From DT-110 sp964342305 (GTDB taxonomy: Bacteria; Bacteroidota; Bacteroidia; Chitinophagales; Saprospiraceae), in NCBI GenBank assembly GCA_964342305.1, contig CAYFGK010000115.1, positions 1 through 23,805 on the forward strand: 23,805 bases of DNA, written 5' to 3'. Positions within the stretch are counted from its first letter, which is position 1; the number at the start of each line of letters is the position of its first letter. Of this stretch, positions 1 through 6,529 are shown one piece after another. The notes under the pieces were generated by a model. It was not told the DNA's origin and searched no databases. It saw nothing but the letters and a program-made list of their open reading frames with translations. Made by a program: the position numbers and the translations under genes.

Positions 1-127
1 GTTTTGCCCAAAAAGCACAATCATTCAAGTTTCGGACAGTCCTAATTTTGGATGCTGGATTTTGGATTAAAGCTGAAGGTAATGGCCGTCAGCCCCAGAC
101 AACGGATTTCAGGAACCTTTGTCGAAT
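1..127 (-). repeat. Left-end copy of a dispersed intergenic repeat
   Basis: Read on the minus strand, this stretch matches the right end of the window. Bases 1-47 match the reverse complement of 23748-23795 at about 43 of 48 positions with one indel. It contains the terminal word GTTTTGCCC, then AAAAAGCAC and AAGTTTCG. A second block, about 62-124 on the minus strand, has the same 44-nt length as the core repeated twice at the right end and shares about 28 of 44 positions with the second copy. It is followed by the same CCTTC-GC-TTAATCC segment. Bases 46-66 form three heptads of the type TTTTGGA. The element lies directly downstream of the decarboxylase gene. No coding capacity is seen. Confidence 0.75.
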
Positions 128-160
128 AATTAAAAATTAAACACTAAAAATTAAGAATTA
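128..160. repeat. Heptad repeat overlapping the decarboxylase stop codon
   Basis: Four and a half tandem 7-bp units: AATTAAA twice, CACTAAA, AATTAAG and a partial AATTA. The minus-strand stop codon of the decarboxylase (TAA, plus-strand 151-153) lies inside the fourth unit, so the last codons of the gene are part of the repeat. A very similar heptad series (AATTAAA, AATTATG, AACTAAA, AATTAGG) occurs at 23727-23754. Confidence 0.75.
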
Positions 161-1584
161 CCCGCAGCAACTACCTTCTTTATAAGTTCCAGTAACCCCT
201 CCAGATGCTCCTCATCGGTAAATGGGTTGGAAAGTGTACATCGCAAGTAGACCGTTCCGTTTAGTTGAGTTTGCACGATATAAAACTTTCCATCCTCAAG
301 CAATTGCCGGCGAATACTTCGGTTGAGTTGATTCACGTCATCTTCAGACCGGTTGCCGATATAGCGGAAGCAGATAATATTGCACTGGGGCGGTGTAGCC
401 AGCTCAAAATCAGGGTGATCCAGTATGCGGTCAGCGAGAGCCTTGGTGATATCGATAACCCTGGAGACGTACTGGTCCAGCAATTCCGGGCCGTAGGTTT
501 GGTAAAGGCTGTACCATTTAAGGCTGTACATGGCCTTGGTGCATTCGAACGTGCGTTTGGCCAGGTTGTACCATTCGGGCTCTGCTGATTCCTCCCACAG
601 GTAGTCGGCTCGCTGGGCAAAGGTTTTATAGGCGTCGTTTCCTTCTTTGTAGATGAGCGCCGTGGCGATGGCGGGGGTGAGCAGCATTTTATGAAAGTCC
701 ATGGCCACACTATCGGCGCGTTCGATGCCCCGGACCAGATGGCGGTAGGTGGTCGAAAAGGCGGTAGCTGCTCCGTGGGCTCCGTCGACGTGTAACCACA
801 AATCGTGCTTTTCGCAAAAGTCGGCGATGGCTTCCAGGTTATCGAAGGCACCGGTAGCCGTTGAACAGGCTGATCCTACTACCGCAATCACTTTTTTTCC
901 TTCTTTTCTGGCTTTCGCCAAAAAAGTATCCAGCAGGTCGGTCCGCATACGGAATTGCGCATCGCAGGGAACTTTGATGATACCCCCCTCTCCCCATCCC
1001 ATAATGCGTACCGCACGGTCTACACAGTAGTGTGCTTGTTCCGAAACCATTAGGGCCAGCGGACCCCGGTGTCCTTCGGTCCAGACGGGCTCGGGGGCTT
1101 TTACGCTCCGGGCGGTCAGCAGGGCAGTCAGGTTGGCCAATGTACCGCCGGAGGTAAGGATACCATCGGCCGCTTTCCCAAACCCCAGATGTTGACCAAC
1201 GATTTGGCATACCAGTCGTTCCAGCGTTACTCCGACCACTCCCATTTCATATACCCCCATACCGTTATTCATAAAGTCATTGACCAAACCGGCCAAGGCG
1301 GTAATGGGCACCGGTGGACTGATCTGATGGCCCATATACCGCGGGCTGTGTAGTTGTACGCCTTCCCTCAGGGCATATTCCAACAAATCAATGGGATGCT
1401 GAGGGGGTCGCTGTTTCTCCGACCAATAGTCCCAGGAACGAGCCGGCTCCTGATAGCGAATAGCAGGGATTTCACCGGAGTGAGCCTTTTTAAGTAAGTC
1501 GGCCATACGGTCGATCAGGTCGTGCCCCTGCTCGCGGAACAACTCCGGGTCGTAGGCTTTTTGTAGTATATCGTTAGGTGTCAT
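151..1584 (-). CDS. PLP-dependent group II amino acid decarboxylase
   Basis: The 477-residue protein belongs to the pyridoxal-phosphate decarboxylase family that includes aromatic amino acid, glutamate and 2,4-diaminobutyrate decarboxylases. The phosphate-binding stretch SGGTLANLTALLTAR is present. HVDGAHGA carries the cofactor-nitrogen aspartate (D267), and DFHKM carries the Schiff-base lysine (K299). Length is normal for the family and both ends look intact. The N-terminal HSPRYMGHQ segment is typical of the L-2,4-diaminobutyrate / tyrosine decarboxylase branch, but substrate cannot be decided by eye. A cytosolic enzyme is expected. The ATG at 1584 gives a full-length N-terminus; no clear promoter or Shine-Dalgarno site was seen upstream. 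The gene stands alone, and its stop lies in a heptad repeat. Confidence 0.93.
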   Translation of the reverse strand: MTPNDILQKAYDPELFREQGHDLIDRMADLLKKAHSGEIPAIRYQEPARSWDYWSEKQRPPQHPIDLLEYALREGVQLHSPRYMGHQISPPVPITALAGLVNDFMNNGMGVYEMGVVGVTLERLVCQIVGQHLGFGKAADGILTSGGTLANLTALLTARSVKAPEPVWTEGHRGPLALMVSEQAHYCVDRAVRIMGWGEGGIIKVPCDAQFRMRTDLLDTFLAKARKEGKKVIAVVGSACSTATGAFDNLEAIADFCEKHDLWLHVDGAHGAATAFSTTYRHLVRGIERADSVAMDFHKMLLTPAIATALIYKEGNDAYKTFAQRADYLWEESAEPEWYNLAKRTFECTKAMYSLKWYSLYQTYGPELLDQYVSRVIDITKALADRILDHPDFELATPPQCNIICFRYIGNRSEDDVNQLNRSIRRQLLEDGKFYIVQTQLNGTVYLRCTLSNPFTDEEHLEGLLELIKKVVAAGNS

Positions 1585-1623
1585 GTAATGCCTTGATTAG
1601 GCACGCAAGTTGCTTAACTAAAT

Positions 1624-1651
1624 CGGAAGTCGGAAAGCGGAAAGCGGAAAA
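1624..1651. repeat. Four-unit heptad repeat (CGGAAAG type)
   Basis: Four consecutive 7-bp units: CGGAAGT, CGGAAAG, CGGAAAG and CGGAAAA. It lies about 40 nt upstream of the decarboxylase start, in the 306-nt gene-free space 1585-1890. It shares the 7-bp period, but not the sequence, with the other arrays in the window. Confidence 0.7.
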
Positions 1652-1693
1652 TTCACTTCGGTTCTTTGATTTATTACCATCAGTCGCTATCGC

Positions 1694-1792
1694 ACGTGTC
1701 CGCTCTCGAAAACCTCACCCCTTAATCCCCTCTTCTTTTCCCATCAAACTTGTCTCCAGGGAGTAAAAGGATTTGGAGGAGAGGGGACACGT
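1694..1792. repeat. Long stem-loop repeat between decarboxylase and PqiA-like genes
   Basis: The arms ACGTGTCCGCTCTC (1694-1707) and GAGAGGGGACACGT (1779-1792) are inverted with 13 of 14 positions pairing. A competing inner pairing joins CCCCTCT (1727-1733) with AGAGGGG (1780-1786). The interior is pyrimidine-rich on the left half and purine-rich on the right half. Pyrimidine-rich CCCCTC hairpins of this general look are common intergenic repeats in Bacteroidota. It lies downstream of the PqiA-like gene, so it may act as a 3' processing or termination structure, but there is no clear T-run. The rest of 1585-1890 holds only the heptad arrays listed separately; no gene is seen. Confidence 0.55.
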
Positions 1793-1816
1793 TCATTGGT
1801 AAAATAAGACGCGGAC

Positions 1817-1900
1817 AACTTCAAACTTCAAACTTCAAACTTCAAACTTCAAACTTCACACTTCACACTTCACACTTCACACTTCACACTTCAAACTTCA
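1817..1900. repeat. Twelve-unit perfect heptad array reading into a gene's C-terminus
   Basis: Twelve uninterrupted 7-bp units on the plus strand: six AACTTCA, then five CACTTCA, then one AACTTCA. Every unit is an exact copy of one of two words differing only at the first base. The array runs into the end of the PqiA-like gene: the minus-strand stop TGA (plus 1891-1893) sits in unit 11, and the last two amino acids (E, V) are encoded by unit 12. Such an array is likely to vary in copy number by slippage, though expansion would change only the 3' non-coding part. Confidence 0.9.
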
Positions 1901-2793
1901 TTCCCTCTTTCCGATCTCAGACTTTGGCTAAGCCCTACCGACAGCACGCAGTAGCCCAAAAAGAAATACAGGCCGGGCAGCACCTGGCTTTCGGTGGGAA
2001 CGCCCACCTGCATATTGCCGAAGGCGAGAAAACCCAGAAAGACCGCCACCACGAAGACATCGGCCATTGACCATTTGCCCAGGGTAAGCACTACCCGCTG
2101 GAACCAGCGACGATCGATCAGGGCAGGACGTGCAGCTGCGATCCAGGTGATCCCGGTTTTGGCCAGGGGGAACAGGACGCTGAACAGGATGAGTGACAAT
2201 CCCACCACCCAATTCTGTTGACGAAGCAGCGTACTGATCAACTGGAGGGCCGATTTGGATTGATAAAAAAAGTACAGGTCACCCGGGAATTCGTGAGAAT
2301 AGTTTACCGATATGTTGGCGCCGAATATTTTAGTGCGGATAGGCAGGTCATCAATGCTAAACTGATGTTCGTAGGCAGCGATTTCCAACATGGGGATTGT
2401 CAATCCGGCGCCCAGGCATAATAGGGCGACCATGGAAACTCCGATCACCCGGTGGGTTCCCTTGCCTTTTTGCCGAAAGGCAATAAGCCACCCCAACAGG
2501 AGAAGGAGAAAGGTAGCACCCAGCATACCGGCACGTATCAAACTTTGACTTCGTAAATGGCTGATCTGCAATTTACGCTCGTGCTGGTCGGCTAGGTAAG
2601 GGATATCCTCTGGGTTACCAATCCACTCGTCGGGATTAAGTAAGCGTTGGGTGATGGCCAGATCTTGTGCGTAGGCATTACGGGCATCGCGGTATTCCTG
2701 AGCTCGTTGTACCACGGGTACCGTAGTCAGGATTCCTAAAATGAGAAAGACTATGGCAATACCATGGATTGCCGGACCAGGAGATTTAAACAT
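1891..2793 (-). CDS. PqiA-like multi-pass inner-membrane protein
   Basis: This 300-residue protein has about six predicted membrane segments near residues 9-28, 88-106, 117-135, 196-214, 243-259 and 271-289. The stretch LGKWSMADVFVVAVFLGF (238-255) is the signature of paraquat-inducible protein A. In Escherichia coli, PqiA works with the MCE protein PqiB and lipoprotein PqiC in lipid transport between membranes. No MCE gene is present here, so this is a stand-alone relative. Residues 30-85 form a soluble, charged loop not expected in the minimal PqiA domain. The start lies 14 nt downstream of the plug-lipoprotein stop, so the two are probably co-transcribed. Its stop codon lies within the 12-unit heptad array. 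Family assignment is fairly sure; function is inferred only. Confidence 0.8.
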   Translation of the reverse strand: MFKSPGPAIHGIAIVFLILGILTTVPVVQRAQEYRDARNAYAQDLAITQRLLNPDEWIGNPEDIPYLADQHERKLQISHLRSQSLIRAGMLGATFLLLLLGWLIAFRQKGKGTHRVIGVSMVALLCLGAGLTIPMLEIAAYEHQFSIDDLPIRTKIFGANISVNYSHEFPGDLYFFYQSKSALQLISTLLRQQNWVVGLSLILFSVLFPLAKTGITWIAAARPALIDRRWFQRVVLTLGKWSMADVFVVAVFLGFLAFGNMQVGVPTESQVLPGLYFFLGYCVLSVGLSQSLRSERGNEV

Positions 2794-2807
2794 GAATATT
2801 GGTCAAA

Positions 2808-3302
2808 TTATCCTTTTTTGGTTCGAATCAGGATCACTCCATTCACACCGCGGGCACCGTAGAGGGTCGTAGTGGAAGAATCCTTTAATACAGTGACTTT
2901 ATCGATATCCTGTGGGTTGAGGAAGGAAAGCTGGTTCAGGCTGCTGCCGATGGCCACGTTATCGACAACAAACAGGGGTTCGTTCGATCCATTGATGGAG
3001 GAAACACCCCGGATAAAAGCACGGGCACCAGCCCCATTACCTTGTATGTACACGCCTGGCGTACGCTGAAGAATATCGACGAGGGTAACATTAGGGCCGT
3101 ATTTCTGTTGATCAACTTTCTCCGTGGAGGTTGCACCGGCTGATTGGTCGGCATCCACTTCCGTATACCCCAGGTCTACTTTCTCGGATGGTTTAGGAGT
3201 GGATCTTGCCTGGGACCCGTCTTTCGATAGGGCACAGCTACTGAGCGTCAGCAGGGACATCAGGAAAAGACTAAACAGGTATTTCATAGCTGCAATTTTC
3301 AT
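2808..3302 (-). CDS. Lipoprotein consisting of an isolated TonB plug domain
   Basis: The 164-residue protein begins with a lipoprotein signal peptide: a hydrophobic run, then LSSC with the acylated cysteine at residue 23. A short linker is followed by a SusC/RagA-type TonB-dependent receptor plug (about residues 65-164) with LVDILQRTPGVYIQG, FIRGVSSINGSNEPLFVVD and GARGVNGVILIRTKKG. In ordinary receptors a 22-strand barrel follows that last motif; here the frame stops right after TKKG. No barrel remnant is visible downstream: the next gene starts 14 nt later and is PqiA-like. It is therefore probably a genuine mini-protein, anchored by lipid. A second ATG (position 3287, residue 6) is an equally plausible start and gives a more typical signal peptide. 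Role unknown; it could gate or scaffold another outer-membrane complex. Confidence 0.85.
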   Translation of the reverse strand: MKIAAMKYLFSLFLMSLLTLSSCALSKDGSQARSTPKPSEKVDLGYTEVDADQSAGATSTEKVDQQKYGPNVTLVDILQRTPGVYIQGNGAGARAFIRGVSSINGSNEPLFVVDNVAIGSSLNQLSFLNPQDIDKVTVLKDSSTTTLYGARGVNGVILIRTKKG

Positions 3303-3450
3303 TAAATATACTTATTTGTGGTGAGGGTAGTCATAGGCCGAACCTATACGGAGGCAGTATATCCGCTTTTGATCCGAATTACTATTAGCCCGATGATAAT
3401 ACACCAAGGTCCAGAATCGCGTTCAGGTCAAGAGCTCGATTCGCACTACT

Positions 3451-3948
3451 TTAACGCCTTCGTAACAGCTGTGCGTCAAAAGGTTGTGGTTTTCTGGATT
3501 TCGGTTGGTAAAGAGGGTGGGCCGGTTGACCACTCTTGTTTTGCTGCAGGCAGAAGGGATCGGGAATCCAGCGGATGACTTGCCGGTCACGGTTTTTCCA
3601 GGCGCCGTCGTTCCCCCAGGCGACCAGGGTGAGGTCAGCATCGGCTATGGCCTGTTGGATATGCCAGTCGTTCTCCGGACCATTTGGGCGACGGTATGCC
3701 CGCAGGGCGGAAGGGTAGGGGGAGCGGTAAGCGAAGAGGTTGACCACGTGCAGGGAGCCGTAACCCCAGCGTTGTGCGAAATCCTGGCACCGCCGGATGG
3801 TGGGATCGGTATAACTGGCATCGGCCCGTGAGGGGTTGAGGCCGATTATGGTTAGCACGGGTGCCTGAGGGTCCCACGATCGCCACAACCGGTATCGGTA
3901 TTTTTTGCAGGGCGAAAAAACGGCCAGCGTGTGAATTAAATGCTGCAC
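3451..3948 (-). CDS. DUF1643 family protein
   Basis: The 165-residue protein matches the DUF1643 pattern: an N-terminal FSPCKKYRYRLWRSWD, then LNPSRAD, DPTIRRCQDFAQRWGYG, VVNLFAYRSP, GPENDWHI and a C-terminal SGQPAHPLYQP. The function of the family is not established. No signal peptide or membrane segment is seen, so it should be cytosolic. The only start consistent with the reading frame is GTG at 3948: an in-frame TAA lies 15 nt upstream and no ATG occurs in the conserved N-terminus. The gene is divergent from the ECF sigma gene and has no obvious operon partner. Confidence 0.85.
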   Translation of the reverse strand: MQHLIHTLAVFSPCKKYRYRLWRSWDPQAPVLTIIGLNPSRADASYTDPTIRRCQDFAQRWGYGSLHVVNLFAYRSPYPSALRAYRRPNGPENDWHIQQAIADADLTLVAWGNDGAWKNRDRQVIRWIPDPFCLQQNKSGQPAHPLYQPKSRKPQPFDAQLLRRR

Positions 3949-4089
3949 GAGGGGTGTAACCTTTTATTGTTCCGGCATTATGTTGTTGAAACGACCCGGA
4001 AAAGGAGTAATACCGGAGGTTAAAACCGAAGGCCGCTGTGCTCCCCCAGAAAAAGACCGGTAGATGCGCGCAAATTTGCAAATTAATCG

Positions 4090-4097
4090 TAGCCTTG
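4090..4097 (+). promoter_or_regulatory. Possible -7 box for the first ECF sigma gene
   Basis: TAGCCTTG matches the Bacteroidota -7 consensus TAnnTTTG at all but one defined position. The preferred ATG (4112) lies 14 nt after it. No well-spaced -33 TTTG is seen. If correct, it excludes the upstream ATG at 4064 as the start. Confidence 0.4.
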
Positions 4098-4111
4098 CAA
4101 AAAACATAGGC

Positions 4112-4675
4112 ATGAGTAGTGCTGACAAGGCTGTTTCGGAGGAAGCACTCCTGCGAGAATGGGCAGAAATTCAAGCTGCCCAGCGGGATCCTGCTGCCTT
4201 CAAACCTTTGTACGAGCGCTACTACGAACCCATCTTCCGGTTTATTTTTCGGCGTACGGCCGACGAACACCTGACCGCTGATCTGTGCTCTCAAGTGTTC
4301 CTGCAGGCCATGCAAAAGCTGTCTACCTACACCTACCGGGGTGTGCCCTTTTCCGCCTGGTTGTTTCGAATGGCAATGAATGAAGTGGCGATGTATTATC
4401 GCCGGCATCAAAAACGCCGGGTGGTCAGCCTTGAGGATCAACAACTCACCGATCTGCTCGCAGATATGGATGACGATCCCCAACCCCTGCCACTGGAACC
4501 CATGGTCCATGCCCTCGACCAGCTTAAAGAAAGTGACCTGGAATTGATCGAGTTGCGGTATTTTGAAAAACGCCCCTACCGCGAAATAGCCGATCTGCTG
4601 GAGATCACCGAGAACAATGCTAAGGTCAAGGTGCACCGGATCCTGGAGCGCATTAAACGGCGGTTACGCTCTTAA
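4112..4675 (+). CDS. ECF-family RNA polymerase sigma factor
   Basis: The 187-residue protein is a two-domain sigma-70 factor without regions 1 and 3. Region 2 includes FKPLYERYYEPIFRFIFRRT and LTADLCSQVFLQAMQKL, with the FSAWLFRMAMNEVAMYYRR segment of the -10-recognition helices. Region 4 is a helix-turn-helix around LELIELRYFEKRPYREIADL and NNAKVKVHRILERIKRRL. It should direct RNA polymerase to a specific promoter set, most often in response to an envelope signal. An ATG at 4064 would add 16 residues outside the family, so the start at 4112 is preferred. The next gene begins 12 nt downstream and encodes a membrane protein, as expected for a sigma/anti-sigma pair. Confidence 0.92.
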   Translation: MSSADKAVSEEALLREWAEIQAAQRDPAAFKPLYERYYEPIFRFIFRRTADEHLTADLCSQVFLQAMQKLSTYTYRGVPFSAWLFRMAMNEVAMYYRRHQKRRVVSLEDQQLTDLLADMDDDPQPLPLEPMVHALDQLKESDLELIELRYFEKRPYREIADLLEITENNAKVKVHRILERIKRRLRS

Positions 4676-4687
4676 AATGCCTGGCCT

Positions 4688-6433
4688 ATGAGAAAGAATT
4701 ACAACTTTAACATTAACCAACCGCAACCGGATACCCATGAGATCCGGAAGCATCAGAACTTCGATAGCCTGTTGCAGGCTTTCGAAGAACAAAAGGGTAA
4801 CGCTCCCCGGTCGGCCCGTATCAGGCCCATGCGCCTGGTCTATGCCGCCGTTGCCACTGCCGCCGCTACCCTGGCAGTGGTATGGTTTTTCCGTGTGCGT
4901 TCATCAGATTACATGCCGGCAATGGACGAGCTGGTGGCTACCTCCGAGGCCTACTTCACCAGCCAGCCAGTCGTACAACCTCCTTTCCCAAGCCTGGTGC
5001 CACCACCGGCCGAACACATTCTTCAGGCTGATCGCGGCGGAAAGGTTGAATTGAAAAACGGAGGTTACCTGCAGGTGCCCGCCGCTGCTTTTGTGGATGC
5101 GTCGGGGCGACCCGTGACGGGGGCTGTTTCAATCCAATACCGAACGTTCCACGACCAGGCGGATCTGCTGCTGTCGGGTATTCCTCAGAATTACGATAGT
5201 GCTGGTGTGCGTCTGCAATTGTCCTCCTCCGGTATGATCGAAGTATCGGCTACCCAGAATGGGCAGCCAGTAGCCCTGGGGCCTGACCAAACGCTGGAAG
5301 TAGCTATCGAACAAAAACGATTCCAGGGAGCCCTCGATCAATTGCCAAGCCCGCGGGTATTGTATCTCGCTGCCGATGAAAAATCGTGGCGAAATGGTTT
5401 GGCCCGGAATTACGAACATTCGGAGGCGGAGATGGACCGGGCGGCATCCGACCCGGCCTTCGTTACCCAGCAGGCCTTTCGGCAAAAGAAAACGCAATTA
5501 GAACAGCAACTGGCTTTGCAAAAACAGGAACTGTTGACCGGACAGGACCTTCCGTCAAAACCCGAAGCGCCCTCACTGGATGCGGGAAACCGGGCCTCTT
5601 TCGATCTGGAACTTGATGAAAATGCCGGAGTAACCCTCAAAGGCGAGCTGGCACAAGCCGACCCGAAGGTGCTGGAGCAAAAGACCTGGATCGTCTCCGA
5701 AAAAAGTGCAGATTTCGATCTGCGTGCACTGACGGTCGTTTGGGAAAGTATTGAAGTAGAAAAACTGACCCAGCGGGAATACCAGATCACCTTCCGCAGC
5801 GGCTCGTCCAGTGATCGGGTCATCGTCGAGCCCCTGTTGTCACCTGCCGAATACCAGGATGCACTCACTGCCTACCAGGAGCGCCTGGCCGAATGGGAGG
5901 CACAGCGTGCCAGCCTGGAAGCAAACATCGCCGATGAGGTAGCTTATTTAGAGGACACCTTTCAGGAAAAACTCCAAAAAGCACGTAATGAGTACCAGCA
6001 ATCGCTCGACAGCCTGGGACTTGATGCCGCTGAGGAAGGAACCCTCGTACTCCACACCTTCCAAATTCCCAAGCTCGGGATCTGGAATGTCGTGCAGCCT
6101 TTCCGGGCCGATGATCAACTGATCGTGGCTTCCCTGGAAAATCCAACTGGGGATCAGCTTTCGGACCGGGTTGCCTATCTGGTTGACCGCTCCATGAACA
6201 CTGTATATCGATTTTACGCTGCTCCCGAAGGTAGTCTAATGCAATTCGAGCAACTGGCCGGCAGCGATTTCGTATTGGCCATCCGAAATAATGACAACGA
6301 ACTTGCCACACTGGATGGAGTGGATCTTCAGGCATTCCTCCGGGGCGATGGCGATAGCCGCAAGACACTCGTGCTGGCCAACAGCCAACCGGTCGCGAGC
6401 CTGGAGGATGTCCGGGCGATGTTATCGATTTAG
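4688..6433 (+). CDS. Large single-pass membrane protein, probable sigma-factor regulator
   Basis: The 581-residue protein has a short charged N-terminus (1-47), one membrane segment (about 49-68) and a long region expected to be periplasmic. Residues 115-210 hold a beta-rich domain with LKNGGYLQVPAAAFVDASG, VTGAVSIQYRTFHDQADLL and SSSGMIEVSA; similar domains occur in Bacteroidota surface and anti-sigma-like proteins. Two coiled-coil stretches follow, near 262-284 and 386-445, with a beta-rich part between and after them. A cytoplasmic N-terminus followed by one helix, encoded 12 nt after an ECF sigma gene, is the arrangement of anti-sigma factors, but no ZAS/RsiW zinc motif (HxxxCxxC) is visible. 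The regulator role is therefore context-based inference. The gene ends at a bidirectional terminator. Confidence 0.75.
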   Translation: MRKNYNFNINQPQPDTHEIRKHQNFDSLLQAFEEQKGNAPRSARIRPMRLVYAAVATAAATLAVVWFFRVRSSDYMPAMDELVATSEAYFTSQPVVQPPFPSLVPPPAEHILQADRGGKVELKNGGYLQVPAAAFVDASGRPVTGAVSIQYRTFHDQADLLLSGIPQNYDSAGVRLQLSSSGMIEVSATQNGQPVALGPDQTLEVAIEQKRFQGALDQLPSPRVLYLAADEKSWRNGLARNYEHSEAEMDRAASDPAFVTQQAFRQKKTQLEQQLALQKQELLTGQDLPSKPEAPSLDAGNRASFDLELDENAGVTLKGELAQADPKVLEQKTWIVSEKSADFDLRALTVVWESIEVEKLTQREYQITFRSGSSSDRVIVEPLLSPAEYQDALTAYQERLAEWEAQRASLEANIADEVAYLEDTFQEKLQKARNEYQQSLDSLGLDAAEEGTLVLHTFQIPKLGIWNVVQPFRADDQLIVASLENPTGDQLSDRVAYLVDRSMNTVYRFYAAPEGSLMQFEQLAGSDFVLAIRNNDNELATLDGVDLQAFLRGDGDSRKTLVLANSQPVASLEDVRAMLSI

Positions 6434-6458
6434 GTTTTCAAAAGACTAAAAGATAAAA

Positions 6459-6505
6459 GAGGCTAGATAGAAGAAAAGATTGTCTTACGTCTTCTATCTA
6501 GCCTC
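6459..6505. terminator. Bidirectional terminator between convergent genes
   Basis: A perfect 15-bp inverted repeat, GAGGCTAGATAGAAG (6459-6473) and CTTCTATCTAGCCTC (6491-6505), has a 17-nt loop. On the plus strand a T-run follows at 6519-6527. On the minus strand, the transcript past the stem is also T-rich, because 6437-6458 is A-rich. It fills the 96-nt space between two converging genes. The flank and arms show the 7-bp periodicity seen elsewhere (AAAGACT, AAAAGAT, AAAAGAG; GTCTTAC, GTCTTCT). Confidence 0.8.
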
Positions 6506-6529
6506 TGTTCGTCTTATCTCTTTTTTTCC

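Noticed and set aside
1817..1900. CRISPR-like array
   Set aside because: The units are contiguous 7-bp tandem repeats without spacers, and there are no cas genes in the window.
1750..2070. Open frame reading through the AACTTCA array (repetitive TSNF/TSHF peptide)
   Set aside because: Seven-bp repeats read through all frames and give a repetitive peptide by chance; the frame continues antisense into the PqiA-like gene.
3972..4016. Imperfect inverted repeat CCGGCATTA / TAATACCGG between the DUF1643 and sigma genes
   Set aside because: Eight of nine pairs with a long spacer could be an operator, but there is no second copy or neighbouring regulator to support it.
4064..4111. Upstream ATG for the first ECF sigma gene
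   Set aside because: The added 16 residues are not family-like and a probable -7 box (4090-4097) lies inside them.
3635..4636. Open frame of 333 codons on the minus strand opposite the first ECF sigma gene
   Set aside because: Its sequence resembles no protein family and it overlaps two well-supported genes (DUF1643 and the sigma factor).
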